Shown: positions 8,035 through 17,101 of the stretch, piece after piece | Numbering within the stretch: position 1 is the first letter of the stretch | Layout: the number at the start of each line of letters is the position of its first letter | Assembly: GCF_038397745.1 (NCBI RefSeq) | Contig: NZ_CP151636.1 | Location: 310,001-374,000, forward strand | Source of the DNA: Microbacterium sp. LWH11-1.2 | Lineage (GTDB): Bacteria > Actinomycetota > Actinomycetes > Actinomycetales > Microbacteriaceae | DNA: 64,000 bases | Reading direction: 5' to 3' | Program-made: the position numbers and the translations under genes | The notes under the pieces: generated by a model | Told to the model about the DNA's origin: nothing | Seen by the model: the letters and a program-made list of their open reading frames with translations, nothing else | The model's database searches: none

Positions 8035-9405
8035 CTACTCGTCGAGCTTCGCCTGCGCCTCGGTCTGCACCTGAGCGAGGAGAGCGTCGATGTCGGCGTT
8101 CTGGTCCGTGAGCACGGTCTGTACGACCGAGTCGAGAAGCGAGTAGACCTCCTGGGTCTTCACCTTCGGCTCGCCGACCGGCGTCTGGTCCCAGATCCGC
8201 TCGCTGAACGGCTTCATCTGGTCGACGGGGACGTTGATGTAGTCCGCGATCCATTCCTGCGACTCGTCATAGAGCTCACGACTGAGCACCGGCAGCAGCG
8301 GCGTGCCGACCGCCTGACCCGACTCGTCGAGCGTCTTGGCGTCGAGCACCGCGGCGTCCTTGTCCATGAGCTTCTGCATGTAGTACCAGTCGATCCACTC
8401 GACGCCGGCCGCCTTGGTCGTCTCGTCGATGGTCGGGCTCATCACGGCGATGTCCCCACCGCCGAGGGTGCCGGGGTCGTCGCCCTCGAGGGGGACCACC
8501 GTCATGCCGTAGATCGCGGAGTCCATGCCGAAGTCGCGCACCAGGGCCGTGTAGATGTCGGAGCCCGACGTGTACATGCCGATGTTGCCGGCGGCGAACT
8601 CCTGGTTGATCGTGCCCCAGTCGAGGTCGACCTTCGATCCGAAGGAGCCGTCCGTCCACTTCAGGTCATGCAGGAACTGGAGCGCTGCCTTCGTCGCATC
8701 GTTGTCGATGGTCGACTCCGCCGTGCCGTCGCCGTTGTCGGTCTGCGTGCGTCCGCCGCGGGCGACGGTCTGCGAGGTGAGCTGCCAGCCGCCGGTGTTG
8801 TTGATCGCCATCTGCGCGTAGCCGGCCTTGCCGGTGGCGTCCGTGATCGCCTTCGCGGCCTCGCGGATCTCGTCCCACGTCTGCGGCGGGTTGTCGGGGT
8901 CGAGACCCGCCTGCTCGAACAGATCGCGGTTGTAGTGGAGTGCCGCGGCGTAGGCCTGGCGCGGGAACCCGTAGAGCTTGCCGTCGTCGCCCGTGACGCC
9001 GTCGAGGATGATCGGGTTGAACCGATCGGTGTACCCGAGCTCGTCGATGGCATCGGTGACGTCCATGAGCTGCCCGTTCTCGAGGAGCGTCTTGGAGTCG
9101 GTGAACGGCACGGTGAAGACGTCGGGCAGGCTGCCGCCGGCGAGCTGCACGGCGAAGGTCGGACCCTCCCACTCGTACTCGACCCCGATGATGTCGATGT
9201 CGGGGTGCTCCTTCTCGAACTGCTTCTCCTGTGCCGCGAACGCGTCGTAGGCCGCGGCATCGGCGCCGGGCGGGAACGTCGCGACGCGCAGCTCGGTCTT
9301 GCCGCTCGCGCTGCCCTCGTCTCCGCCTGCGGAGCAGCCGGCGAGAGCGGTGACCGTGGCCAGCACGGCGACGCCGGCGACCAGGGTCCTCTTCGGTGAC
9401 TTCAT
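8035..9405 (-). CDS. Extracellular sugar-binding lipoprotein of a CUT1 ABC importer
   Basis: This 456-residue family 1 solute-binding protein captures the sugar outside the membrane. The N terminus MKSPKRTLVAGVAVLATVTA ends in the lipobox LAGC, so the mature protein is lipid-anchored at that Cys. The body has the two-lobe pattern of maltose-type binding proteins, for example LPDVFTVPFTDSKTLLENGQ and KLYGFPRQAYAAALHYNRDLF. The ATG at 9405 is preferred over an ATG five codons upstream because GGAAGGAAAG lies directly before it. It is the second gene of the operon, 43 bp after the alpha-glucosidase stop and 3 bp before the first permease. The ligand is not readable; alpha-glucosides are likely. 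Confidence 0.93.
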   Translation of the reverse strand: MKSPKRTLVAGVAVLATVTALAGCSAGGDEGSASGKTELRVATFPPGADAAAYDAFAAQEKQFEKEHPDIDIIGVEYEWEGPTFAVQLAGGSLPDVFTVPFTDSKTLLENGQLMDVTDAIDELGYTDRFNPIILDGVTGDDGKLYGFPRQAYAAALHYNRDLFEQAGLDPDNPPQTWDEIREAAKAITDATGKAGYAQMAINNTGGWQLTSQTVARGGRTQTDNGDGTAESTIDNDATKAALQFLHDLKWTDGSFGSKVDLDWGTINQEFAAGNIGMYTSGSDIYTALVRDFGMDSAIYGMTVVPLEGDDPGTLGGGDIAVMSPTIDETTKAAGVEWIDWYYMQKLMDKDAAVLDAKTLDESGQAVGTPLLPVLSRELYDESQEWIADYINVPVDQMKPFSERIWDQTPVGEPKVKTQEVYSLLDSVVQTVLTDQNADIDALLAQVQTEAQAKLDE

Positions 9406-9448
9406 CGTCTTTCCTTCCATGTGATTTGCTGATCGGGTCGTGCAGGGT

Positions 9449-11146
9449 TCAGTGGTGCGCTCCGCCGGCGCGCTCCGGCAGCGGGCGCAGGGCGAGCCAG
9501 GCCGTGGAGTCTGGCGGCAGCGCGCCGTCGAGCGGCGTGCTGGCGAGGAGGACCTCGTGGTGCGCGGGCAGCGGCACCGGCGTCGGACCGAGGTTCGTGA
9601 TGCTGAGCACCCCGTCGCCCCGCCGGAAGGCCAGCACGTCGGCGCCGAGCTCCAGCCACGAGAAGCCGCCTTCGGCGAGGTCCTCGACGTCGCGGCGCAG
9701 CGCGATCGCGGCGCGGTACAGATTCAGCGTGGATGCCGGGTCGTGCTCCTGCGCGTCGACGCTGAGGGGCGCCCAGTCCCCCGGTTGCGGGAGCCAGGGC
9801 GTCCCGCCGAACCCGTAGGGGGTCGCGGTGCCGGACCAGGGCAGCGGCACGCGGCATCCGTCCCGACCCGGGTCGACCCCGCCGGAGCGGAAGTGCATGG
9901 GATCCTCGATCGCGTCGAGCGGCAGCTCCACCTCCGGAAGTCCCAGCTCATCGCCCTGATAGATGTAGAGGCTGCCGGGGAGGGCTGCCACGAGCAGCGC
10001 GGCGGCGCGCGCCCGCTCCCGCCCGCGCGCGGCATCGGTCGGAGTCCCGAAGCGCTTGCGATCGAAGGCGAACGAGGAGTCGGCCCGGCCGTAGCGCGTC
10101 GCCGGGCGGGTGACGTCGTGGTTGGACAGCACCCAGGTGGCCGGGGCGCCCACGGGCGCATGCTCGGCGAGCGTGCGGGTGATCGAGTCGCGCATGGCCT
10201 GCGCGCTCCACGGCTGCGTCATGAAGCCGAAGTTGAAAGCGGTGTGCATCTCGCCGGGGCGCAGGTAGCGGGCGAAGCGCTCGGCGTCTTCGAGCCACAC
10301 CTCCCCCACGAGCACCCGCTCGCCCTCGTACTCGTCGGCGACGGCGCGCCAGTCCCGGTAGATGTCGTGCAGCTCGTCGCGATCGATGTGCGGATGCCCG
10401 ATCGCCGGCGCGCTCCCGGGAGGCAGATCCGGGAGGGCCGCGTCCTTGACCGGCAGCGCGGCGGAGTCGATGCGCACGCCGGCGACCCCGCGGTCGAACC
10501 AGAAGCGCAGGATGTCCTCGTGCTCGCGCCTCACGTCGGGGTGGTTCCAGTTGAGGTCCGGCTGCTCGGGCGTGAACAGGTGCAGGTACCACTCACCGGG
10601 CGTGCCGTCGGGGTTCCGCGTGCGCGTCCAGGTCTCGCCCTGGAAACTGGAGACCCAGTTGGTGGGGATGCCGTCGCCGTTCTCCCCACGCCCGGGATGG
10701 AACCAGAAGCGCTCCCGCTCGGGACTCCCCGGGCCCGCGGCCAGTGCACGCTGGAACCACTCGTGCTGATCGGAGATGTGATTGGGGACGATGTCGATGA
10801 TCGTGCGGATGCCGAGCGCGAGGGCCTCGGCGATGAGCTGCTCCGCCTCCTCCAGCGTGCCGAACCGCGGGTCGATGTCGCGGTAGTCCTGCACGTCGTA
10901 TCCGCCGTCGGCCAGCGGGCTCCGGTACCAGGGGTTGAACCAGAGAGCATCGACGCCGAGGCTCTTGAGGTACCCGAGGCGCGCGCGGACTCCGGCGAGG
11001 TCGCCGACACCGTCGCCGTTCCCGTCCGCGAAGCTGCGCACGTAGACCTGGTAGATCACGGCCGTGCGCCACCATCCCTCATCCGCCGGCAGGGTGGCGG
11101 TGCGTGCAGGCACGGGGGCGGTGCTGCGCAGAACATCGGTGTCCAC
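9449..11146 (-). CDS. GH13 alpha-glucosidase (oligo-1,6-glucosidase type)
   Basis: This 565-residue alpha-amylase-family enzyme hydrolyses terminal alpha-glucosidic bonds. The barrel starts at WWRTAVIYQVYVRSFADGNG. The family regions are visible: DIVPNHISDQHEWF, nucleophile Asp in GVRIDSAALP, acid/base Glu in LVGEVWLEDAERF, and the third carboxylate in VLSNHDVTRP. There is no signal peptide, so it acts on sugar brought in by the downstream importer. The start is a GTG at 11146 with GAGGAG 4 bp upstream. It is the first gene of a four-gene operon and has an operator-bearing promoter at 11178-11243, probably bound by the neighbouring LacI protein. Confidence 0.94.
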   Translation of the reverse strand: MDTDVLRSTAPVPARTATLPADEGWWRTAVIYQVYVRSFADGNGDGVGDLAGVRARLGYLKSLGVDALWFNPWYRSPLADGGYDVQDYRDIDPRFGTLEEAEQLIAEALALGIRTIIDIVPNHISDQHEWFQRALAAGPGSPERERFWFHPGRGENGDGIPTNWVSSFQGETWTRTRNPDGTPGEWYLHLFTPEQPDLNWNHPDVRREHEDILRFWFDRGVAGVRIDSAALPVKDAALPDLPPGSAPAIGHPHIDRDELHDIYRDWRAVADEYEGERVLVGEVWLEDAERFARYLRPGEMHTAFNFGFMTQPWSAQAMRDSITRTLAEHAPVGAPATWVLSNHDVTRPATRYGRADSSFAFDRKRFGTPTDAARGRERARAAALLVAALPGSLYIYQGDELGLPEVELPLDAIEDPMHFRSGGVDPGRDGCRVPLPWSGTATPYGFGGTPWLPQPGDWAPLSVDAQEHDPASTLNLYRAAIALRRDVEDLAEGGFSWLELGADVLAFRRGDGVLSITNLGPTPVPLPAHHEVLLASTPLDGALPPDSTAWLALRPLPERAGGAHH

Positions 11147-11177
11147 GGAACTCCTCGTCGTCGGTGGCGATGTCCCG

Positions 11178-11243
11178 AATGTAGCTTTACCTCACGTTTG
11201 ACGCAAGAACTAAACAATTTGTCGCAATTTTGCGATTCTTGCG
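11178..11243 (-). promoter_or_regulatory. Promoter and LacI-type operators of the alpha-glucosidase operon
   Basis: The minus strand shows a -35 TTGCGT (11201-11206) and a -10 TACATT (11178-11183) with a 17-bp spacer, ahead of the start at 11146. Overlapping and upstream of the -35 are CGCAAGAAC (11202-11210), the inverted repeat TCGCAA-TT-TTGCGA (11222-11235) and TTCTTGCG (11236-11243). The same CGCAAG/CTTGCG half-sites occur in front of the LacI gene at 12304-12317, which points to one shared repressor. Binding is inferred. Confidence 0.62.
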
Positions 11244-11286
11244 GACCGCATGAAAGTCGGCGGCGGGCCGACCGGATCCCGAAGGG

Positions 11287-12291
11287 TCAGGCCAGAGGCC
11301 CCGTCGACGCCCGGAGGACGAGCTCGGGCTCGAAGAGGAGCTCGTCGATCGGCTGAGCCGTGCCGGCGATCTGCGCGAGGAGGAGGGCGATCACCGCCCG
11401 CCCCATGGACTCGATCGGCTGACGCACCGTCGTCAGGGGCGGTTCGGTGCAGCTCATCAGGGCGGAGTCGTCGAAGCCGACCACGCTCACATCTCCGGGG
11501 ACCGAGAAGCCCGCGCGGCGGGCCGCGCGCACGGCACCGAGCGCCATCGGATCACTCGCGCAGACGATCGCGGTCGCCCCGGCCTCGAGGAGGCGTGCAG
11601 CCCCGGCCTGCCCCGATTCGAGGGAGTACATGCCGCGGACGACGAGGTCGTCGGAGAGCGGGGTGCCGAGTCGCTCGAGCAGTCGGCGCGCGGCGTCGAG
11701 CTTCCGCTGCGACGGCACATGATCGCCCGGGCCGAGCAGGAGGCCGATCCGCCGGTGCCCCAGCTGGTGCACGTGGAGCACGGCCTGCTCGGCGGCGGCG
11801 GCATCATCGGTGGAGACCGTAGCGAACTGCAGCTCGGGGACGCGGGCGTTGACCAGCACGGTCGGCAGGTTGACCTGACGCAGCCTCTCGTAGTGCTGGT
11901 GCGCGGCATCCGCCTGCGTGTAGTTGCCGCCGAGGAAGATCACTCCGGACACCTGCTGGGCGAGGAGCAGGTCGATGTAGTCCGACTCGGTGACGCCGCC
12001 CGCGTTCTGCGTGCACAGCAGGGGCGTGTACCCGTTCTGCGTCAGGGCGCCGCCGACGATCTCGGCGAAAGCCGGGAAGATCGGATTCTGCAGCTCGGGC
12101 AGCACGAGGCCGACCAGTCGCGCACGCTCGCCCCGCAGCTTCGTCGGCCGCTCGTAGCCGAGCACGTCGAGAGCGGTCAGCACCGCCTGGCGCGTCGCAC
12201 TCGAGACGCCCGGCTTGTCGTTCAGCACGCGGCTGACCGTGGCCTCGCTCACACCGACCTTGCGCGCCACCTCGGCGAGTCGCTTCGACAT
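11287..12291 (-). CDS. LacI family transcriptional regulator of alpha-glucoside use
   Basis: This 334-residue protein starts with the LacI helix-turn-helix MSKRLAEVARKVGVSEATVS followed by the hinge helix RVLNDKPGVS. The periplasmic-binding-like sensor domain follows (LVGLVLPELQNPIFP, then VVGFDDSALMSCTEPPLTTV). The ATG at 12291 is chosen although the frame is open 16 codons further upstream, because the helix-turn-helix starts there and because the -10 element at 12298-12303 puts the transcript start on this ATG. It probably represses the alpha-glucosidase/importer operon that follows on the same strand, and itself, through CGCAAG/CTTGCG operators. The inducer is unknown. Confidence 0.93.
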   Translation of the reverse strand: MSKRLAEVARKVGVSEATVSRVLNDKPGVSSATRQAVLTALDVLGYERPTKLRGERARLVGLVLPELQNPIFPAFAEIVGGALTQNGYTPLLCTQNAGGVTESDYIDLLLAQQVSGVIFLGGNYTQADAAHQHYERLRQVNLPTVLVNARVPELQFATVSTDDAAAAEQAVLHVHQLGHRRIGLLLGPGDHVPSQRKLDAARRLLERLGTPLSDDLVVRGMYSLESGQAGAARLLEAGATAIVCASDPMALGAVRAARRAGFSVPGDVSVVGFDDSALMSCTEPPLTTVRQPIESMGRAVIALLLAQIAGTAQPIDELLFEPELVLRASTGPLA

Positions 12292-12297
12292 GGGGTC

Positions 12298-12317
12298 AGT
12301 GTACGCAAGTTCTTGCA
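12298..12317 (-). promoter_or_regulatory. Self-regulated LacI promoter: -10 element next to operator palindrome
   Basis: On the minus strand the operator TGCAAG-AA-CTTGCG (12304-12317) directly abuts a -10 TACACT (12298-12303); a -35-like TTGCGC lies 19 bp upstream. The ATG is 6 bp after the -10, so transcription would begin at the start codon, giving a leaderless mRNA. A repressor on this site would block polymerase, which implies autoregulation. Confidence 0.55.
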
Positions 12318-12351
12318 GGATCGCGCAAACGCGCTGCAAGCGCGGAGGATG

Positions 12352-13575
12352 CTATTCGCGGACGTTGCCGTTCGAGCAGGTCTGCTGCGCGGCGGAGTTG
12401 CCCTTGATCGTGTCGGGGAGCTGGACCACCGTCGGGTCCGGTGTCGCGCCTTCGACCGGGACCGCCGGGTCCTGCACGACCACACCGTCGTTGCTGGTGT
12501 TCTGGTGCGTGATCTGCAGCTGCGCGTTCGCCGCGATGGCTTCCCACATGACGCTCGCCGCCTGCTCGTTCGGCACGACCTTGTTCGGATCGTCGCTGTC
12601 GCCGACGGTCGGGTACTGCAGGAAGACGATGTCCTCGAACGGCACCGACTTCACGGCCAGGGCGATCTGCACGATCTTCATCGGGTCGGCGAGCGAGGTG
12701 CTGGTCTCGAGGTTGTTGAGACCGATGTTCGCGAGCTTCAGCATGACCGGCACGTTGCCGAGCGTCTCGCCGCTGATCAGCGCGCGAGCAAGGCTCGACA
12801 TGTACTGCTGCTGGTTGCCGATGCGTCCGAGGTCGCTGCCGTCGCCGACGCCGTGGCGGGTGCGGAGGAACTGCAGCGCCTGCAGGCCCTGCAGGTAGTG
12901 CGTTCCCGCCTCCATGTCGAGGCCGGTGTAGACGTCGTCGATCGGGCTGGCGAGGCAGACCTCGACGCCGCCGATCGCGTTCGTGATCTCGATCACGCCG
13001 CCGAAGGTGACCGAGGCAGCGAACTGGATCTCCTGCCCGGTGAGCGCGGAGATCGTCTTGGCGACGCAGTTCAGCCCGGCGTCGGTGTAGGCGACGTTGA
13101 GCGGCTGCTTGCTCATGCCCGAGTGCACTTCACCCTCGGGGTCGGTGCACTCCGGGATCGGGACCATCAGGTCGCGGGGGAAGCTGACGACGGTGATGCG
13201 ACGAGGCTCCTGCGAGACGTGGACCAGGAGGTTCACGTCGTTGAGCGTGCCTTCGGAATCCGCACCGGTGCAGCGATCGCCGAAGAGGTCCTTGTACTTC
13301 TCCTCGCACGTGTCGACACCGGTGAGGACGAGGTTGAACCCCTCTTTGTACTCTCCGATGTCCGGCGGGAGCTGCTCCTGCCCCTCGAGGTCGACCGCGT
13401 TGGCGGAGACCGTGCTGGAGAAGTCGTAGAGGATGTACGCGCCGACGCCGAAACCGCTGACGAGCACCACGGCGAGGCCGATGGCGAGGAACTTCAACAG
13501 CTGCCCGACTGCCCCCGGGGTGCGCTGCTGACCGTGTCGCGCGATGGTGCGACGCCGTCGGGAGTTCTCGCTCAC
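12352..13575 (-). CDS. LytR-CpsA-Psr (LCP) family cell wall glycopolymer ligase
   Basis: This 407-residue protein begins with a basic cytoplasmic tail (SENSRRRRTIARHG), has one membrane segment (LLKFLAIGLAVVLVSGFGVG), and then an extracytoplasmic LCP domain that contains FNLVLTGVDTCEE, the signature VVSFPRDLMVPIPE and the Arg-containing LQFLRTRHG. LCP enzymes move lipid-linked wall polymers to peptidoglycan. The frame is open further upstream, but that part would translate tRNA-Ser; the GTG at 13575 has AAAGG at a good distance and gives the normal LCP N terminus. It lies 25 bp after tRNA-Ser on the same strand, so some transcripts may run from the tRNA into this gene. The attached polymer is unknown. 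Confidence 0.9.
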   Translation of the reverse strand: MSENSRRRRTIARHGQQRTPGAVGQLLKFLAIGLAVVLVSGFGVGAYILYDFSSTVSANAVDLEGQEQLPPDIGEYKEGFNLVLTGVDTCEEKYKDLFGDRCTGADSEGTLNDVNLLVHVSQEPRRITVVSFPRDLMVPIPECTDPEGEVHSGMSKQPLNVAYTDAGLNCVAKTISALTGQEIQFAASVTFGGVIEITNAIGGVEVCLASPIDDVYTGLDMEAGTHYLQGLQALQFLRTRHGVGDGSDLGRIGNQQQYMSSLARALISGETLGNVPVMLKLANIGLNNLETSTSLADPMKIVQIALAVKSVPFEDIVFLQYPTVGDSDDPNKVVPNEQAASVMWEAIAANAQLQITHQNTSNDGVVVQDPAVPVEGATPDPTVVQLPDTIKGNSAAQQTCSNGNVRE

Positions 13576-13600
13576 TCGTGGCCTTTCGGGGTTCAGTATG

Positions 13601-13685
13601 CGGAGGGTGTGGGATTCGAACCCACGAGACATCTCTGCCCACTGGTTTTCAAGACCAGCTCCATCGGCCGCTCGGACAACCCTCC
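13601..13685 (-). tRNA. tRNA-Ser(TGA)
   Basis: The minus strand folds as a class II tRNA. The acceptor GGAGGGT pairs with ACCCTCC with discriminator G at 13601. The anticodon arm is CTGGT-CTTGAAA-ACCAG with anticodon TGA. A long variable arm follows, and the T arm contains GGTTCGAATCC. CCA is not encoded. It is in line with serS and a HAD gene upstream and the LCP gene downstream. Confidence 0.95.
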
Positions 13686-13727
13686 CGACAGACGAATCTG
13701 CCGACAACGCGTGAGTCTAGCCGAGTT

Positions 13728-14549
13728 CTATTCTGACGCGTCGACCTGGGCGGGTGCTGGAAGCGTGTCGAGAGCCGTCGCCAGGCCGCCATCGGCCACG
13801 TCGTCCGTGACCTCGCTCGCGGCATCCTTCACCTCGTCCGGAGCCTGCCCCATCGCCACCGCACGGCCTCCGTGGGACCGCGCCCAGCCGAACATGCCGA
13901 TGTCGTTGCGGCCGTCGCCGGCCACGAGCACGCGACTGCCGTCGACGCCGAGCGCGGTGCGCACCTGCTCCAGGGCGGTGCCCTTGTCGACGCCCTGCGG
14001 GGCGATGTCGAGCCACGCGGTCCAGCCGATCGCGTAGGAGACCTCGTTGAGCCCGGCATCCGCCACCAGCCGGTGGAAGTCCTCCTCGTCGTGGCCCGGC
14101 GAGACGACGACGATGCGCGAGACCGGCTCGGCTCCCAGCTCGTCGAAGTCGACCTGGCGGCCGCCGTCGAGGGTCCAGTCGTCGAGCTGCGCGGTGTAGA
14201 GACGCTGCGCGGAGGCGAGCTCGACCATGTATCGCGCGTCCGGCAGGCGCTCCTGCAGCAGCGCGAGGACCGGCCGCGGATCGAAGGTCTCGATCTTCCA
14301 GCGCTCCCACTCCCCGTCGACGCGGCGCATGGTCACGGCGCCGTTCGAGCAGACCACGTACTCCGCCGTCAGGCCGAGCTCCTCGACATAGCGTCGCGTC
14401 GCCATCCAGCTGCGGCCGGTGGCGATGGTGACCTCGTGCCCCGCCTCCCGCACACGGGCGACCGCCTCGGGCACACCGGGACTCATCGTCTCGTCCTGCA
14501 GCAGGATCGTGCCGTCGACGTCGAGGCCGACGAGCCAGGGTTCGCTCAT
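13728..14549 (-). CDS. HAD superfamily hydrolase (Cof type)
   Basis: This 273-residue phosphatase-like protein has HAD motif I at residues 7-14 (VGLDVDGTI; both Asp present), motif II in TIATGRS, a Cof-type cap domain, a Lys in GVDKGTAL, and the C-terminal motif [12 protein letters not shown] with the metal-binding acids. Such enzymes hydrolyse small phosphorylated metabolites; the substrate cannot be told. It starts within the stop codon of serS (ATGA overlap), so the two are co-translated. It is followed by tRNA-Ser 42 bp downstream. Confidence 0.92.
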   Translation of the reverse strand: MSEPWLVGLDVDGTILLQDETMSPGVPEAVARVREAGHEVTIATGRSWMATRRYVEELGLTAEYVVCSNGAVTMRRVDGEWERWKIETFDPRPVLALLQERLPDARYMVELASAQRLYTAQLDDWTLDGGRQVDFDELGAEPVSRIVVVSPGHDEEDFHRLVADAGLNEVSYAIGWTAWLDIAPQGVDKGTALEQVRTALGVDGSRVLVAGDGRNDIGMFGWARSHGGRAVAMGQAPDEVKDAASEVTDDVADGGLATALDTLPAPAQVDASE

Positions 14550-15862
14550 GAGGTGGATCCCTGCGGGCGGATCACGTCGAGTCCGCCGAGGTACGGGCGC
14601 AGCACCTCGGGCACGCGCACCGATCCGTCGGCCTGCTGGTGGGTCTCGAGCAAAGCGACGATCCAGCGCGTGGTGGCGAGGGTGCCGTTGAGCGTGGCCA
14701 CGTGCTGCGTCTTCGCAGCCCCCTCCGCTGCACCCTGGGTCCCCGAGCCCGTCGAAGGGGCGGGCCGGTGACGCACGTCCAGCCGGCGCGCCTGGAAGGT
14801 CGTGCAGTTCGAGGTCGACGTGAGCTCGCGGAACGCCCCCTGGGTCGGAACCCAGGCCTCGATGTCGTACTTGCGTGCGGCGCTCGACCCCAGATCGCCG
14901 GCCGCGACGTCGATCACGCGGTAGGCGAGGCCGAGCGAGGTGAGCATCTCCTCCTGCAGCGCGACGAGGCGGAGGTGCTCGGCCTCCGCGTCGTCGGGGT
15001 TCGTGTAGACGAACATCTCGAGCTTGTTGAACTGGTGGACCCGGATGATGCCGCGGGTGTCCTTGCCGTGCGAGCCGGCCTCGCGGCGGTAGCAGGTGGA
15101 CCAGCCGGCGTAGCGGAGGGCGCCGTCCGTCAGATCGACGATCTCGTCCTTGTGGTACCCGGCGAGCGCGACCTCGCTGGTGCCGACGAGGTACAGGTCG
15201 TCGTCCTTGTCGAGGTGGTAGACCTCGTCGGCGTGCTCGCCGAGGAAGCCGGTTCCCTGCATGATCTCCGGCCGCACGAGGGTCGGCGTGATCAGCGGCA
15301 CGAAGCCGTTCTGCAGCGCCTTGTCGAGGGCGAGGTTCATGAGGGCGATCTCGAGGCGCGCGCCGATGCCGCGGAGGAAGTAGAAGCGCGCACCCGACAC
15401 CTTCGCGCCGCGTTCCATGTCGATCGCCCCGAGGAGCTCGCCGAGCTCGAGGTGATCACGGGGCTCGAAGTCGAAGGCGGGCACGTCGCCGACGCGGCGC
15501 AGCTCGACGAAGTCGGCCTCGCCGCCCGCCGGGACGCCGTCGATCACGACGTTCTCGATCCGGGCGAGCGCCGCCGCCGCCGCCTCCGATGCCTCGTTCG
15601 CCGCCTGCTGCGCCTGCTTGACGCGGTCGGCGAGCTCCTTGGCCTGGGCGACGAGAGCCGCCTTCTCGTCCTTCGGCGCCTTCGCGACCTGCTTGCCGAA
15701 CGCGTTCTGCTCGGCGCGCAGCTCCTCGAACGTCGTCAACGCGGCACGACGCGATCGGTCGGCCTCGAGTGCGATGTCGACGGTGCCCTGGTCGTTTCCA
15801 CGGGCGGCCTGCGAACGGCGGACGATCTCCGGCTGGTCGCGGAGGAGTGCGAGGTCGATCAT
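14546..15862 (-). CDS. serS: Seryl-tRNA synthetase
   Basis: This 438-residue enzyme charges tRNA-Ser. It has the N-terminal coiled-coil arm that grips the tRNA (about residues 30-105, [20 protein letters not shown]), followed by the class II catalytic core with [15 protein letters not shown], the motif 2 region [20 protein letters not shown], and motif 3 at the C terminus. An in-frame dispersed repeat adds [18 protein letters not shown] between the ARRLDVRHR strand and the [15 protein letters not shown] segment, where most relatives have only a few residues. The cognate tRNA-Ser(TGA) is encoded 860 bp downstream on the same strand. A HAD gene overlaps the stop. Confidence 0.96.
   Translation of the reverse strand: MIDLALLRDQPEIVRRSQAARGNDQGTVDIALEADRSRRAALTTFEELRAEQNAFGKQVAKAPKDEKAALVAQAKELADRVKQAQQAANEASEAAAAALARIENVVIDGVPAGGEADFVELRRVGDVPAFDFEPRDHLELGELLGAIDMERGAKVSGARFYFLRGIGARLEIALMNLALDKALQNGFVPLITPTLVRPEIMQGTGFLGEHADEVYHLDKDDDLYLVGTSEVALAGYHKDEIVDLTDGALRYAGWSTCYRREAGSHGKDTRGIIRVHQFNKLEMFVYTNPDDAEAEHLRLVALQEEMLTSLGLAYRVIDVAAGDLGSSAARKYDIEAWVPTQGAFRELTSTSNCTTFQARRLDVRHRPAPSTGSGTQGAAEGAAKTQHVATLNGTLATTRWIVALLETHQQADGSVRVPEVLRPYLGGLDVIRPQGSTS
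14731..14760 (-). repeat. Dispersed CTTCGAC repeat copy inserted in frame in serS
   Basis: The minus strand reads CCCTTCGACGGGCTC followed by GGGGACCCA, the same unit as the intergenic copies at 37479-37543 and 44303-44345. It is 30 bp long here and keeps the frame of serS, adding the Ser/Gly-rich segment [10 protein letters not shown]. Confidence 0.8.
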
Positions 15863-15892
15863 CCACCAAGTCTAGAGCGCGTGCCGGGGGCG

Positions 15893-17086
15893 TCAGCCGC
15901 GCCCGGTGAGCTCCCGCCACGCCTGAGCGAGACGTGCCACGCCCTCGGTCAGGTCCTGCTCGCTCACCTCCGAGAACGACAGACGAGCGAACCCACGGAA
16001 GCCCTCACCCTCAGCCGCGAACCACTCGCCCCGCTGGTAAGTGACGCCGCGGTCCTGTGCGGCCTCGAAGAGCTGCGCGAAGTCGAGGTCACAGCCGAGA
16101 CGCGCCCACGCGAAGAACCCGCCCTGCGGCTCCGCCACCTCGACCGCGTCGCCGAACTCCGTCCGCAGCGCCGTGACCAGCACCTGGGCCTTGCGGGCGT
16201 ACCCCGCGCCCGCCGCGGTGATCGAAGCGTCCAGTCGCTCGTCGCCCAGCATCCGCTCGACGACGGCCTGAAGGATGCCGCTGGTCTGGCCGTCGAGCCG
16301 GTTGCGCAGGCGGGTGACGCGCTCCGAAAGCCCGGCCGCGAGCACGATCCAGCCGAGACGCAGTCCGGGCCCGAGCGTCTTCGAGAACGTGTTCACCGCG
16401 ATCACCCGATCGGACGCGCGGAACGCGCGACGGTCGGGCACCGCGACGCCGGGGAACGAGATGGCACGGTAGGGGTCGTCGGCGATGATCGTGAACCCGT
16501 ACTTCTCGGCGAGGGCGACGAGTGCGGCTTCCTTCTCGGCGCTCAGCGTGACTCCGGACGGGTTCTGGAACGTCGGGACGGTGAACAGCGCCTTGGGGCG
16601 GAGCCCGGCACGGAGGCGCCGCTCGAGCTCGTCCACGTCGATGCCGTCCGGTCCCACCGCGACGGGGGCGACCTCGACGCCGATCAGGTCGAGCACACGG
16701 AGGAAGAGCGGATACACCGGGTCGTCGACGACGATCAGGTCTCCCGGATCGAGCGTGCTGAGCACGGCGAGGGCGAGGCCGTGCGCTCCGCCGTTCGTCA
16801 CGAGGATCCGGTCGGCGGACACGCCCTCGCGCGCGGCGATCGCCGCGCGCAGCTGCGGCAGGCCCGGGGCGGGCGTGTACTTGAGGAGCGGCGCGAAATC
16901 CGCGCTCTCGGTCACGGCGCGGAACGCGTCGCGATAGATGTCCAGGGGAAGCAGATCCGTGGCCGGGTTTCCGCCGCCGAGATCGATCGAGCCCGGTGCG
17001 AGCCGGATGAGCGTCGCATCGCCGAAGCCCTGGCGCGCAGGGAGCCCGGCCAGCAGGGCGCTCGGAGTCGGGGCGAGGTCGGTCAT
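15893..17086 (-). CDS. PLP-dependent aminotransferase, class I/II (MocR/2-aminoadipate type)
   Basis: This 397-residue protein has the fold-type I aminotransferase layout: the substrate loop near GGGNPATDLLPLD, the cofactor-binding TNGGAHGLALAVLSTLDPGD, YPLFLRVLD, the Asn/Pro segment TFQNPSG, DDPYRAI, and the PLP lysine in VNTFSKTLGPGLRLGWI. It looks like the enzyme half of a MocR regulator but has no GntR DNA-binding domain, so it is probably a true aminotransferase. Just downstream on the same strand are an FAD amine/amino-acid oxidase and methionine-type ABC importer genes, so amino acid uptake and deamination are a likely joint role. The substrate is not known. Confidence 0.9.
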   Translation of the reverse strand: MTDLAPTPSALLAGLPARQGFGDATLIRLAPGSIDLGGGNPATDLLPLDIYRDAFRAVTESADFAPLLKYTPAPGLPQLRAAIAAREGVSADRILVTNGGAHGLALAVLSTLDPGDLIVVDDPVYPLFLRVLDLIGVEVAPVAVGPDGIDVDELERRLRAGLRPKALFTVPTFQNPSGVTLSAEKEAALVALAEKYGFTIIADDPYRAISFPGVAVPDRRAFRASDRVIAVNTFSKTLGPGLRLGWIVLAAGLSERVTRLRNRLDGQTSGILQAVVERMLGDERLDASITAAGAGYARKAQVLVTALRTEFGDAVEVAEPQGGFFAWARLGCDLDFAQLFEAAQDRGVTYQRGEWFAAEGEGFRGFARLSFSEVSEQDLTEGVARLAQAWRELTGRG

Positions 17087-17101
17087 GGGGGTCCGATCGG
17101 T

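Noticed and set aside
13576..13707. Upstream extension of the LCP gene frame
   Set aside because: It would translate through tRNA-Ser(TGA) on the same strand; the GTG at 13575 has a ribosome site and gives the normal N terminus.
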